Part shown: positions 1 through 10,896 of the stretch, piece after piece | Numbering within the stretch: position 1 is the stretch's first letter | Layout: each line of letters opens with the position of its first letter | Program-made: the position numbers and the translations under genes | Origin: Stemphylium vesicarium | Taxonomy: Eukaryota > Ascomycota > Dothideomycetes > Pleosporales > Pleosporaceae | DNA: 64,000 nucleotides | Assembly (NCBI GenBank): GCA_004380135.1 | Contig: QXCR01000027.1 | Coordinates: 124,001 to 188,000, forward strand | Reading direction: 5' to 3' | Notes under the pieces: generated by a model | The model's input: only the letters and a program-made list of their open reading frames with translations | Databases searched by the model: none | What the model was told of the DNA's origin: nothing

Positions 1-80
1 TGGAAGTTTCCGTCGAGGCCTGCGGAGATACCGCCGCTCAAGGTGGGAGTTTGTAGGGATAGGGTGGAGGTGGTTGACAT
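1..80 (-). CDS. 5' end of an unknown gene (partial, runs off the left edge)
   Basis: An ATG at 78-80 on the minus strand opens a frame that stays open to the window edge, giving 26 codons. The peptide is rich in Ser, Thr and Gly (it begins MSTTSTLSLQTPTLSGG) and its codons mostly end in C. That is what a fungal start region usually looks like, but the stretch is too short to name a family. No stop, intron or domain is visible. It would be transcribed away from the membrane-protein gene at 467-1429, which lies on the same strand upstream of it. Confidence 0.5.
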   Translation of the reverse strand, partial: MSTTSTLSLQTPTLSGGISAGLDGNF

Positions 81-466
81 TGTGGAAGTGGGTTTCGTGG
101 TACGCTGTGGAGAAGGCGGGAGAAAGTAGAGAGGCTCATTGTTGCTGTTTTGATCTGTTGGCAAAAGTTTTGTTCGGTGAGTTCACCGTGAAAGGGACAC
201 AGTCTTGTGAGATGAGACGTGAGACTCCATCAACTGACACTTGTACCGCCGATTCTGCCGTTACGAGTATTGGTAGACATGACGAGATAGTAGAAACTCG
301 ACTTGAGGAAAGTATTGGGAAGAGGCGTATTGAGAAGATGGACGACGCACATGATCGAAGTAGGAGAGAAGAGGAGCGAGAAGCGAGATGATAGAGATGA
401 AAACATCAAGTCAGTCTAATCTCAAACATTCCAAAGTATTGGTTTTACGTAGAACAGAAATATACA
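81..466. other. Intergenic, nothing recognised
   Basis: This stretch separates the partial gene at the left edge from the 3' end of the gene at 467-1429. It should hold the upstream region of the former and the terminator of the latter. The only sizeable forward open frame (74-391) is not coding-like, and I see no RNA gene or repeat. Confidence 0.5.
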
Positions 467-1429
467 TCACCGAAACACCGGGGTGTCCAACTTTGGCGGC
501 GCCTGAACGAAAGTCTGCTGTCCCAATTGTTGAACAGGCTGAGGACCGGGTTGCTGAACAGTTTGCGGTCCCCATTGCTGAGCCGGTTGCCCTCCCCACT
601 GCTGATATGGCTGCGCCATCCACTGTTGCCCCGGCTGTCCCTGCCACTGCTGCACCGGCTGTCCAGCCCAAGGCTGCTGAACCCATTGTCCAGCCGGTTG
701 TCCAGCATACTGTCCCTCCGTACCGTGAGGCTGCATCTCATAAGCGCCCCGAAACCCAGCATACCTGCCCTTCCCGCCAAACACCCACTTAACACCACCC
801 CTCGACCTAACCAGCACCCACAAACTACCCAGCACAGCGAGCGCCGCAACAGCCATGGGCAGTAAGAAAAAGCGCATCGCCTTTGCAGTCCCACACGCCG
901 ACGCGGCCCAGCCCTCATTAGGAAAGAACTCGTTAATCTGGCACGCCCACGTTTCCCTCGTGTGCTCCTGGCCCGCATCGCCTGCATCGCGGTAACTCTG
1001 CCATGACCCATCGCTCGTCTGCGTCGCCGTTGTGTAGCCAAAGGCTGCCAGGCTACCAGCTGCCAGGACCAGATTACTCAACAGCACGATCCACACCCAC
1101 ATGCGCTCATGTCCTGCTGTGCCTTCCACTCTTCTCAACTGCCATATCCCCGCGCCGTCCACCAGGGCGACAGCATAGGCTACTATGCATAGTCCTAGTA
1201 TCGCGTACGTAGGCCCATGGTTGATGTCGAGCGCAACGTCGGTGTCGGCGTTGGTACCAGGGCGCGACAGCGTGGTTTGAAACTCGCCCGTGGAGTAGCC
1301 ACGCTGGATGTTACTCTGGAATATGCTCTTGGATACGCGCTCGAGGATCGTGGTTATGGCGGTCAAGGGGAAGAGGAGGAGGAGTGGAGGTGTAAGGAGG
1401 AGGACGGTGCGACAGCCGTTACTGCGCAT
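467..1429 (-). CDS. Tetra-spanning membrane protein with Gln-rich cytosolic tail, unknown function
   Basis: A single exon encodes 320 residues from an ATG at 1427-1429. Four hydrophobic helices are visible, near residues 8-27, 73-95, 108-132 and 188-208. The loop between helices 3 and 4 has two Cys (near 155 and 172), which could form an extracellular disulfide. After helix 4 comes a basic patch and then a tail (about 235-310) built from degenerate units of the type QPxQQWxxQP. That layout, four helices plus a low-complexity tail, resembles MARVEL/SUR7-like fungal plasma-membrane proteins, but no diagnostic motif lets me assign a family. An antisense open frame at 445-1041 and a forward one at 388-792 are shadows of the repetitive tail. 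Confidence 0.75.
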   Translation of the reverse strand: MRSNGCRTVLLLTPPLLLLFPLTAITTILERVSKSIFQSNIQRGYSTGEFQTTLSRPGTNADTDVALDINHGPTYAILGLCIVAYAVALVDGAGIWQLRRVEGTAGHERMWVWIVLLSNLVLAAGSLAAFGYTTATQTSDGSWQSYRDAGDAGQEHTRETWACQINEFFPNEGWAASACGTAKAMRFFLLPMAVAALAVLGSLWVLVRSRGGVKWVFGGKGRYAGFRGAYEMQPHGTEGQYAGQPAGQWVQQPWAGQPVQQWQGQPGQQWMAQPYQQWGGQPAQQWGPQTVQQPGPQPVQQLGQQTFVQAPPKLDTPVFR

Positions 1430-2105
1430 TTTGGCGGTTGTTTTGCGGTTCGGCGGGCGACAATGCGATAATTTGTGACTTCAAGGAGGGGAGTAACTGG
1501 CAGCGCGCAAGGACAGCTGCCCTGCTTTTGCTGGTTTACTGGTAGCTGGTGCTAGGATGGCCATGGTGACTCGCTGGTGGCGGCGAAAGCGGTGGGCAAG
1601 ACGCGAAGGAACGCCTAAAGGAATCGTGCCCGGACGTCAATAAAGCCGTGCTTGGCGATAGCAATAAAGCATACGGCCTTCATTCCGACTCTCTTGGCTG
1701 TTGTGATGGACGTCATACCACTACAAAGCCGCAATAGCGTGTATGGTGTATGGTGCGCGTCTTGCAAAGAGGAGACGATCGACGCGCGCTCACGTGGTAG
1801 GCCATGTCTGCTAACCTTGGAAAGTGGAGATGCTACCCCATCACACGAAGAGTTAGTTCATAAGAAACGTGAGATGTAGTAAAAGAGCAGAGCCTTTCAG
1901 CGAATTCACTCAAAATTGTAAATATGAATATACGATCATGAAAGTTTGGCGATTACTTTTGCTCAAAAGCCATCAAAGGCCGTCTATGGGTATAGCTTAG
2001 ATCTAGTTCCCAACCTGGAGATCTAACAGAGAAAAAACAACAAGAGCATTACAACATATATATCCGCGCCAACACGCTATTGCTTTTGTAAGATGAGAAA
2101 ATTCA
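1430..2105. other. Intergenic, nothing recognised
   Basis: The stretch lies between the start of the 467-1429 gene and the stop of the ABC transporter. Both genes are on the minus strand, so it should contain the promoter of the first and the 3' UTR of the second. The A/T-rich part around 1900-2090 is consistent with a 3' end. A 75-codon forward frame at 1652-1879 has no coding character. Confidence 0.4.
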
Positions 2106-5100
2106 TCATTGCGGCGCTCCAATAGCCTGCAATTTCGCCAACTCAAAGTATACGCCCTTCTTGGCCACCAAGTCCTCATGTCTACCCTTCTCCACGACCT
2201 TGCCCTGGTCAAACACGTAGATTACATCTGCATGTTGAATTGTACTGAGGCGATGGGCAATGGCGATTGTGGTGCGGCCCTTGGACGCCGAGTCCAGGGC
2301 GGCTTGTACGACGCGCTCGGATGTGGAGTCGAGAGCCGAGGTAGCTTCGTCGAGAAGGAGGACCTTCGGATCACGGAGGAGTGCACGAGCGATTGCAATG
2401 CGTTGGCGCTGGGAAGCATTAGTATGTGTGATGCGGGAGGTGTGGGGAGAGAAGAACTTACTTGGCCACCGGAAAGAAGAGCACCCTTTGCGCCGACGAG
2501 AGTGTTGAAACCGTCTGGCAATGAGGTTATGAACTCGTAGATGTTGGCGTCTTTGCAAGCTTGGATGACTACATCATCGCTCAGGTCTTCCTTATCGGCA
2601 AGGATGTTCTCGCGGATCGTGCCTGTGTAGAGCGTGGTCTCTTGGCTCACAATCGCTAGTTGCGCTCGGTAGTCTTGAAGGTTGTAGTCGATCAAGTCCA
2701 CATCGTCGACAAGCACGGAACCGCTAGTCGGGTCGTAGAATCGTTCAAGCATCTGCATCACAGTCGACTTTCCAGATCCAGATGCACCGACTAGCGCGAT
2801 AAACTGGCCGGGCTCGGCAGAAAGGCTGACTCCACGCAGAACACGATGGTCTGGTCGTCCAGGGTATGTGAAGCGGACATCCTGCAGTTGGACTTTGCCA
2901 ACAAGGCGATCGATTTTCTTGCCATCTGGGGACCAGTGGTCGATCTTCGGGACGCGGTTCAGGAATGACTTGAGGAGCTTGGCGGCATCCTTGGCCTCAC
3001 CCATGTCAGGTGCGAAGGAGAAGATGGCACCTGCGGATTGAGCACCGTTGATAATGGCGGAGTAGACGACGAAAAACTGTAGGACGTTGTACTCTTGGTT
3101 GAAAAGTAGGCGACCTCCGTACCAGAAAACAAGGGCAAAGATGAACATGTTCAGACCTTGAGATGTAGCGTAAAGGACTGCCGACACATTGGTGAACTTG
3201 AAGTAACCCTTGGCCTGATCCGCAAGCTTGGTGTGGTATTCACCGAGAAGATGCTTTTCCAGGGAGAGCGAAGCAACAGTGCGGATGGAAGAGGCTGCCT
3301 CACAGGCGAAACTCGCCGCATCGGATGTCTCCTTGGTTCGCTTTTCCATGCGCGTAAGGGCGTAGAAACGGAAGTAACCACATCCAATGACGAGGGGAAT
3401 GGTGGAGGAGCAAACCAGAGCCAGCTTCCATCCAAAAGACATTCCGACGATGAAGGCGACGATAATGGAAGATGCTGCGCTGACAATCGTTCCAAGGGTA
3501 GAGCCACTGAGACCCGCAAGACGGTTTGCCTCCGAAGAAAGGAAGTTGCTGAGAGCTCCAGAGGTGACTGTGTCGCCGTCGAAGAACTCCATATCCTGGC
3601 GAAGCATGGCTCCGAAAGCACGTGTGCGAACGCTGCCGACAAGTCTGGCGGACCCTCTAGACAGCGTCAGACCTTGGACGTAGTAGAAGAAGCCGATAAC
3701 AAGACCGAGCATAAGGAACATGTAGCACCAAAAGCCCGAGTTGAGTCCACCGAGGGAAGTGCCAGGCGACAGAAGCGAGTTGATAGAGTTACCGAGGAAG
3801 ATGGCCTGGATGGCGGGGTTGCACCCAGCGAGGAAACTGAAGACCAGACCGATGGTCATGGTCATGTGCTCGCCCTTGTTCATCTCCCAACTAAACTTGA
3901 TCAGCTGCCAGTTGCTGTACTCCTTATCGTCGTCGCTCTTCTTGGTCTGGAATTCGGAAGGAGCGGTTGTCGTGGTTCGCAACAAAGCAAGCTTCTGCTC
4001 ATCTGCTTCGCCTCCTGTTGATTTCTCGGGGTCGTCCAGAAGTGTCATCCTGTTGGCAGGGCTAATCTTAGAGGTGAGTTCTTGAGCCTGTACGAGACTT
4101 GCGTATACGGATTTGAGGTCAATCAGCTCTTGGTGAGTACCTTGTTCGACGATTCGTCCTAGGGCCATAACCACAATGTTGTCGGCCTTTTTGATGGTGG
4201 AGAGTCGGTGGGCGATGACGATCGTTGTTCGTCCTTCTGATGCTCGGTCAAGCGCGTCCTGAACCAAGCTCTCGGACCTGGTATCCAAAGCGGCCGTGGC
4301 TTCGTCTAGAAGAAGAATCTTGGGGTCAGAAACAATAGCACGAGCGATGGCGATACGCTGCTTCTGTCCACCAGAAAGCAGTCCACCACGCTCTCCAACC
4401 TTAGTTTGGTATTTCTCTGGAAGGTCCATGATGAAGTCGTGAGCGTTGGCGATCTTGGCAGCGTTTTCGATAAGTTCCATCTTCTTCTCGTCGGAAACAC
4501 CTGCATACTCGGTGTTTACCAATCCGTGTAAAATACTTTCGTAGATGGTTGTGCTGAATAGTATGGGCTCCTGGCTGACGATAGCCATATGCTGACGCAA
4601 CCAACGTAGGTTCAAGGTAGTGATGTCGCGGCCATCTAGGAATATCTCTCCTTCCATTGGCAGGTAGAATCGCTCCAAAAGTCCAACGATTGTAGATTTT
4701 CCAGATCCAGATGCGCCGACGAGCGCAATCATCTTACCCGCGGGAACGTTCAGGTTGAATTCATCCAACACCACGGTGTCCGGTCGGGAAGGGTAAACGT
4801 GCTTGAGATTCTTGAATTCGATGTTTCCCACAAAGTCGTCCGGAATGATGCCAGCGTCGGTTTCCGGGTCGATGGGCGAGTTTCGTTCAATGGTATTGAA
4901 AACCTTGGTAGCAGCCGCGGTGGCTCCACCGAAAGCCTGAATATGAGGCAAGTTCTGTCCGATGGAGAAACCAGCAATCATGAGGGCCATGACCACGGTG
5001 AGAATGTTGGAGACACCCAGGTCCCCGTCATCCAGGAATCGCTTTCCTTGCCAGAAGGCCAGAGCATATTGCAGGTTTAGGACACCCATCATTCCAGCAA

Positions 5101-6139
5101 TCATCATCGACAACCAAAACTTCGCCCTGTAGTCGAGCACAGTGGCGCGATCCACGAAAGCCTTGTACTTCTCCTCGAGGCGCTTCTGAGTTCCGAATGC
5201 GGCGACGTTGCGAGCTGAAGAAAGCACTTCCTCAGCCAAGGAAGCAGCTGTAGCATATTCGTCGATGGATAGAGTTTGTGCCTTCTTCATCAAAGTACCG
5301 TTGACGCCCATCATCAAGATCAACGCAAACGTAGCAGCCAGCATGATCAAGGAGAGCTTCCACGATCTGATGAATCCGATGATGATGGCAGACACGAACA
5401 TGGAAACTCCGGTAACAAATAAACCAATCTTCTGACCGATACCGTCCTGGACCAGGTTCATGTCGGAGCTGATGCGGGTAGTCACCTCGCCACTTCCCAA
5501 GAAATCGAAAAAGGCAATGTTTTGCCTGAAGATGGCGCGAAGATAGAGCTCCCGAATCGTTCGTGTGATGCGTTCTCCGGTGTATGAAAATCCAATGATA
5601 CTGATGTACGAGGTAACAAACGATCCGATACCTAAGTAGACAAAGTATAGCGTAAATGTGTTGATCTGGTCCTGGAATTTTGCAGCGGCGACTGCATCGA
5701 CTGAGAAACTGGTAAAACTTCCGGCGAAGTTACCGTAAACAAGCTATACGATGTCAGCTTCCGATTCTCGCGTTTATCCCAATGTCATGTGACGTGGAGA
5801 GCCTGCCCATTCTCTGCAAGACAGGAAAACTACTTTGCTACGCCGGTATTTGATCTTGTTACTTACCGTCATTAAAGGCATTACTGCACCAGCCGCAATA
5901 CTGGAGATCAATGCCACAACCATGACAGCCTTGTCTTGCGCGGTCGCATATCGAAACAAAGAGAAGTAGCCAACGGTAAGATTCGGCGCCGTTAATTGCC
6001 TGTCGATGATATCTTTCTCTTGATCGCTGAGACCAGCCGTAGGTGGCTTGGCCTCCTTTTCCTCCTGAACTTCATGCTTCTCGTCAACGGCCGCCGAGAT
6101 GGCCTCTCCCGTGGCCTTGGCCGTGTCGTCGTGATCCAT
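2106..6139 (-). CDS. ABCB-type multidrug exporter (MDR1/P-glycoprotein-like full transporter)
   Basis: Three exons (5867-6139, 2462-5743, 2106-2408) join in phase to give about 1285 residues, the usual size of a full MDR transporter. The introns are 5744-5866 and 2409-2461, both GT-AG. The order is TMD1-NBD1-TMD2-NBD2. Walker A GASGSGKST appears near residues 434 and 1080, each NBD has LSGGQ followed by QRIAIARA, and Walker B LLLDEAT with the H-loop (IAHRLST) is intact in both halves. The last intron splits the second signature directly after LSGGQ. All catalytic residues are present, so both ATP sites should work. The family exports hydrophobic compounds across the plasma membrane, and azole or toxin efflux is typical, but the substrate cannot be read from sequence. 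The start is the ATG at 6137-6139; an in-frame TTG two codons earlier was not used. Confidence 0.96.
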
Positions 6140-7942
6140 GCTCAAGTGGTGGTGAGCTTGCCGTAGTTGCCACTGATACTTGGCAGGCAGCGATTAAAGT
6201 AAGTAACCTCCAGGATGTCTGGGGAGGGGGGAAGTGTGGACGAAGAAGAAGAAGGGAGTTCGCCTGCAATTCCCTTGAGATCCTCTATTGCGCCACTCAC
6301 GGGCCGCAAAGATTAGAGATCCTTGTTGGGTAGGAGGGTAGGACCGAGGCCCTGTGCAGTGTCGGTTCCGCTAGCCTTGTTGGGGTGTAGTCTACGGCTC
6401 AAGCTTCTCGGTTCGACGGCCGTCGACCCCAAAAAGTGGATGACGCGTGCGGGCTCGTTTCGTCCGGGCACTAGGGGATACGGAAAATACGGTGGGAGGA
6501 TAATACACTATAGGTGAACTGCAACTGGCCCGAGACAGAAGCCACGCCGATGATGCATTCACTGTAGCGGAGGCAGAACCGAAGAACAGCAAAGGTGTTA
6601 AGGGTATGCTAGACGCTCTAGGCAGGTAGAAACGCGTATGATGGTGCGTAAGACGGAACGGAGGTGAAAGGAGGCGCCTTATGTATGTCGGCGCAAATAT
6701 GTCTGCCTGAAGCTGGTTTCGGTCATCTTTGACCACCAGCACAGCTACCATGCTCCCCACAAACTCACCGAGTGCGAGAGATCCGAAAGTTCTAGTGCGA
6801 GGGCGCAATCGGGAATGACCAATGACCGGAGCTCGGGGGTTACATAAGTCCCGATGCTAGAAGCACGCTCTAGTGCAACGCCCCCGCGTACCTAAACGAC
6901 GAATACGCCCCTCATCTCATCAGTCACTGCGCGCATTCAACCCCAACAAGCTCTAACTCTGACCGGGGCACTGTAGTTTGAGACTGCTTAGGAAAGTATA
7001 GACGAGATGTACGAAGGCATTGTCGCCATTCTTTTCGTCCGAACAGGTGGTCAGCGGTGACGCGCGCCCTCGAAATCGGTGAGCAGCCTGCTCATGACTC
7101 TACGTTGTGTCACCTCAGATTTAGGCCCACCGACCGGTGATTCAAGATCACAATGGTGAGTTGAGTTGAGCCATTCCTGGTCCGTGTGGATAGATGGCGG
7201 CACAGAACAAGCTACTATCAATCGCACGCTTGCCGGTAAAAAGCAATCGCTCAACGTTTTAATTGTTTATTGAACTGTTTTCCTTTTCGATATGAGGCAC
7301 CTCAAAGGACTGGGGAACAGCACGCGCACCGGATAATTGAGGCACTTCGGCCGCCCGTATCGAGTCAGAGCAGGAGTAATGCTATAAAGCATGGAACAGC
7401 ATTTTGATGAGCAGAAGATAATCGTCTAAGCAAGGCGTAACGAAAATCGGTTGTATAACCATCAATCCCCAGAAGGGCGGCGTTAGAAGGGCGAAGGGCG
7501 TCCTGGATCTTCATAGGCGACACAAGCCTTTATGTTCCCTCTACCGCACCTTGGGTTTGTATATCTAAGTTCCCAGCAGGGACGTATACGAATAGCAAAT
7601 CCATCCTGCATCATTTACTAAGAGCGTGAACGCATTGCGTCCAATACATCGGCTGTGTACAGGGGCCTCCACGCCCTCACTCCACGCAATTCTTTACCTT
7701 GCACTTCTCAGCCACTGGCGATGGCTTGGTTTTCGTGGTAGGACAGCAACGAAGAGGCTACCTTAAAAACTCGACGAAGGGGCTTCGTAAGTTAAGAAGG
7801 AAATGATAAGGTGGAAAGGAGCCCAAGGTGCGTTGTCTATATCGAGTTGCCATGGCGTCGTAGGACTTTACTCCAAGTGGATCTATACTCCAGACACCAT
7901 ATTCCAGTTCCACTCACTCTTGCGGTCCCTATCTCATCCCTC
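6140..7942. other. Intergenic 1.8 kb, promoter side of the ABC exporter
   Basis: No coding region is supported. The part next to 6140 is the presumed promoter and 5' UTR of the exporter, and the part near 7942 is the 3' flank of the oxygenase gene. Open frames here (for example 6392-6808 minus and 7803-8312 plus) have erratic codon use and no recognisable domain. No repeat or RNA gene was seen. The long upstream region may hold regulatory sites for drug response, but I could not identify any with confidence. Confidence 0.4.
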
Positions 7943-9920
7943 CTACGCATTCGTCTCCACACCCATGTACCCCACGCTCCCCTCCAATTTCGTCCAAGGC
8001 GCAAACGCTACACCAAAAGTTAGTCTCACGGCTCCAGAGCACACTCAACACCCTCAAGCAATCAAGCGAACAAAAACAGCACTTACGATTCCCACTCCTC
8101 CCCAACACGCCCTCCAGCCCCGGGAAATGTCTCCCCAGAACCGTCTTCATCCCTCCGCTCTGCACCCACTCCAACCCAACCTTACTATACGTCTCCTCAC
8201 TCCAATCCCCCGCAATAAACCGATCACTCTTCAACCTGCGACTAGCCATGAGGATGAAAACGCGAAACGCCGTATCGCTAAACCCGAACCCGGCGGGCAA
8301 CGGCTCCGCTAGACATCCGACCAGCAAGTCCAGTCTCTCGACATCGCCGTCATACAGCGTCGAAAGTTGCTGACTCACAGCCTCATCCCCGCCTGTTAGA
8401 GCGAGGAAATCAGACACGGGAGGGAGATGGAAAAGACGGCGGAAGGCGTTGTAGCGCGGGACGCCGCGTTCCCTGTCGCGCAGGATATCGATAGTGCCGA
8501 GGTCAATATGGCGGCCATCTGGCGTGTGGAGGTCGCGTAGAAAGGAGGGTGTGTTGTTCAGTGTGATAGCGCCAGGGTAGTTTATCCCGAAGCTGTAGAA
8601 TATGTCGCTGAAGTCTAGACCGGATGTTTCAAGCGGTGACCGCGTGCGCTCAAAGGCTACGTCGCGGATGGGCGTAGTGGTTGTGTGGGCGCCGCTGCGC
8701 GAGGAGAAGAAGGCGATGGAGTCTGGGATCAAGGCGTGCATCCGGTATACACTGACGAACTCCTCGGTTAAAGAGTAGGGCGCTGCGTGGTGGTCTACTG
8801 TCGACCCTGGGATGCCGGAAAGAGCTTCGGACGTCTTTGACACGCGACCGAGTAGCTTGTAGAGGCGCTCGCCTAGGACGCCCCACCAGTTTGCGTTCAT
8901 GGAGATGTCGAGGACGGGGTGCGCGAGGATGGCTGGCGTCCACTCTACGGTGTGGATCTTGGCCATTAGGGCGCAGTTTACCAGGCGCGCTGTGTCGAAG
9001 ATTTCTTCGGCAGACCAGTCGGTGTATGAGGTGAGGAGTGCGTCGCAGATGGCGTTGTGCTCGAGGACGAAGAGCGTGTGCAGCATTTCTAGGCCGAGCC
9101 ACCAGTTTGTCATGAAGCCTGTTTGGGGGATGCCTTCTGCGTCGCGGGGGAGAAATGTCGCGAGTTTTTGTTCGTCGACTTCGAGCTTTCCGTTTTTAGC
9201 TTTTCCGCGTAGTTCTGCTGTACGCATCTCAGTACTTCCGTAGATTTGGCTGCCGTCCCACCAGTGTGTATTGGTATTCTTGTATGCTGGTGCTATCTCG
9301 TCTGCTTTGTTGAGAGGTGTATCAGCTTGTGTCTTCTCAATCGCCATTCTGCCATCTGCGGAACTCCAGTTGTCGCCCTCAGGGAGTGGAACGTTGAACT
9401 TCTCCGTGGTTGAATTTTCGTGCTGAAACCAGTCGTGGACTTGGAATTGAATCCATGCCGCAGCTAACAGATTCAGGCTTGTTGCAGGCTTGAAGGTATC
9501 TCTCTTCATCAGACTCTCGCTGATGAGTCTCGGGTTTGGCGTCATCAGTTCTTCCTCACTTGGCTTAGCGGTAAACTCCCTGGGTACGTTGCGGCCGAAC
9601 CGCATGCCAGTACACCCCATCTTGGGCGCGTCAAGATCGTTGAACAAGCCATCTGAATGCCGGGTATGCAGATACTGCTGATCAGAAAGATGAGGACAGC
9701 CAGGAATGCCTTGATCCGAAGAAGACGGGTAGACGTCGTAGAGGTTCTTCTGTCGGAGTTCATAACGGAGAGCTGCAGCGTTAAGTACACCGAGATAGGT
9801 GGGCAGTTTGTGCCATGGAATGAATTTGTTAACGCCTTTAAAGATATAGATGAGAGCGCGTTGGGCGAAGCTTGGGGTGTAGGCGTAGACTTTTGGCTCC
9901 ATTTTAGTAGAAACACCCAT
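7943..9920 (-). CDS. Fatty-acid alpha-dioxygenase (PIOX-like haem peroxidase superfamily)
   Basis: Exon 8087-9920 joins exon 7943-8007 across a 79-bp intron (8008-8086) to give 632 residues, close to the size of plant alpha-DOX. It has the family's landmarks in order: the distal haem His in QVHDW (His162), the motif HWWDGSQIYG (about 219-228), LFVLEHN, and YSLTEEFVSVYRMH, which carries the catalytic Tyr392 and proximal haem ligand His395. The string ERGVPRYNAFR lies further on. These match plant pathogen-inducible oxygenases, which add O2 to the alpha carbon of a fatty acid to give a 2-hydroperoxide. It lacks the C-terminal P450 domain of fungal Ppo/linoleate diol synthases. The spliced C-terminus replaces a longer unspliced tail. 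The start is the first ATG; reading can extend ten codons upstream without another ATG. A different substrate is possible. Confidence 0.9.
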
Positions 9921-10896
9921 GACTGCCGGTCCTCTGGATGATATCGACACAATAAACTAGATACGAACAGAGATGAGTTAGAGAGTGGAGAGGGGCTTGC
10001 TCAAATATATCGAGAGACCTTCCATAGCCACAGAATCACAAGCAGGTCAGAGTCATCGAGGCTGAGCTACGCGTTCAGCCCCATGCAACATGGTAGTCAG
10101 AAACGCCAAAGAATTGGAAATGACAAAAGGGCAGTAGTAAGAAGATCTTGAAATCATTGCACAGGGAACCAACCAGTCGATCCTCATAAGGCGACGTGCA
10201 CGGCACTCCGTTGAACGCGTCTCACTATATTTTTCAGCTCGCTGATGTACCCTAGTATCTACCTGATTCTCAGCTCAATTCAGCCTTGGATATTGCTCCG
10301 TGACTGGGGTGAAGCAAGCCAATCGTAAGGTTCCTGGTTACACAGTAATATGTGTTGTGGGGCGGCTTATCTCATCCGACAACCGGTCACGCTCATAGGC
10401 GAATGCCGCTGATGGCTAAACATAAGTAAATGTCCATGTGATAGTCGTCTGTTGAACCCTTAAGCAATATCGAGTGGTTGGAGGTCGGTGGAATACAATC
10501 TCGTCTAGGCAACCTACCTTGGAGCAGTTGCCTGATGGTTGCAGGTCAGAAACCCAGGCGCCCCAAAGTCTCATACAATCCTGGATTGGCCCCAGGTATC
10601 ACGAGCTCGATCTTGGGTCGGGAATATGTTGGCGCAGTTTGAAGTTACTTGACCCCTCGGTATCCGTATTGCTAGCGTGTAGAACTCATTTGGATCTTGG
10701 CGTCTCGTGGCTTCCCTGCATCAATGCATGTACCGCATAGGCGCCAGTGATCTCGTCGTGAGGAGTATACGCACCAATGAATGCATCGCCAATCAATTGC
10801 TAACCCTTCACTATGTGCCGCACAAAATTTCATTGCATGCGACATTGGGTGGCTGAGTATTCCAGCGATATGGATCGTAAGAGGAGTCTGTGATTT
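9921..10896. other. Intergenic, promoter side of the alpha-dioxygenase
   Basis: This is the upstream region of the oxygenase and the 3' flank of the receptor gene at 10897. I see no coding region, RNA gene or repeat. A forward frame at 10474-10740 (88 codons) has no coding character. Confidence 0.4.

Noticed and set aside
3158..4021. Forward open frame of 287 codons
   Set aside because: It is antisense to the intact ABC transporter, whose domains are unambiguous. Long antisense frames are common opposite biased coding sequence.
6137..6145. TTG two codons before the ABC transporter ATG as a start
   Set aside because: A non-ATG start is unlikely in a fungal nuclear gene when an ATG follows at once. 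The same reasoning moved the alpha-dioxygenase and VIT/vWA starts to their first ATG.
7943..9920. Linoleate diol synthase (Ppo) for the haem oxygenase
   Set aside because: No P450 domain follows and the motifs and length match alpha-dioxygenase instead.
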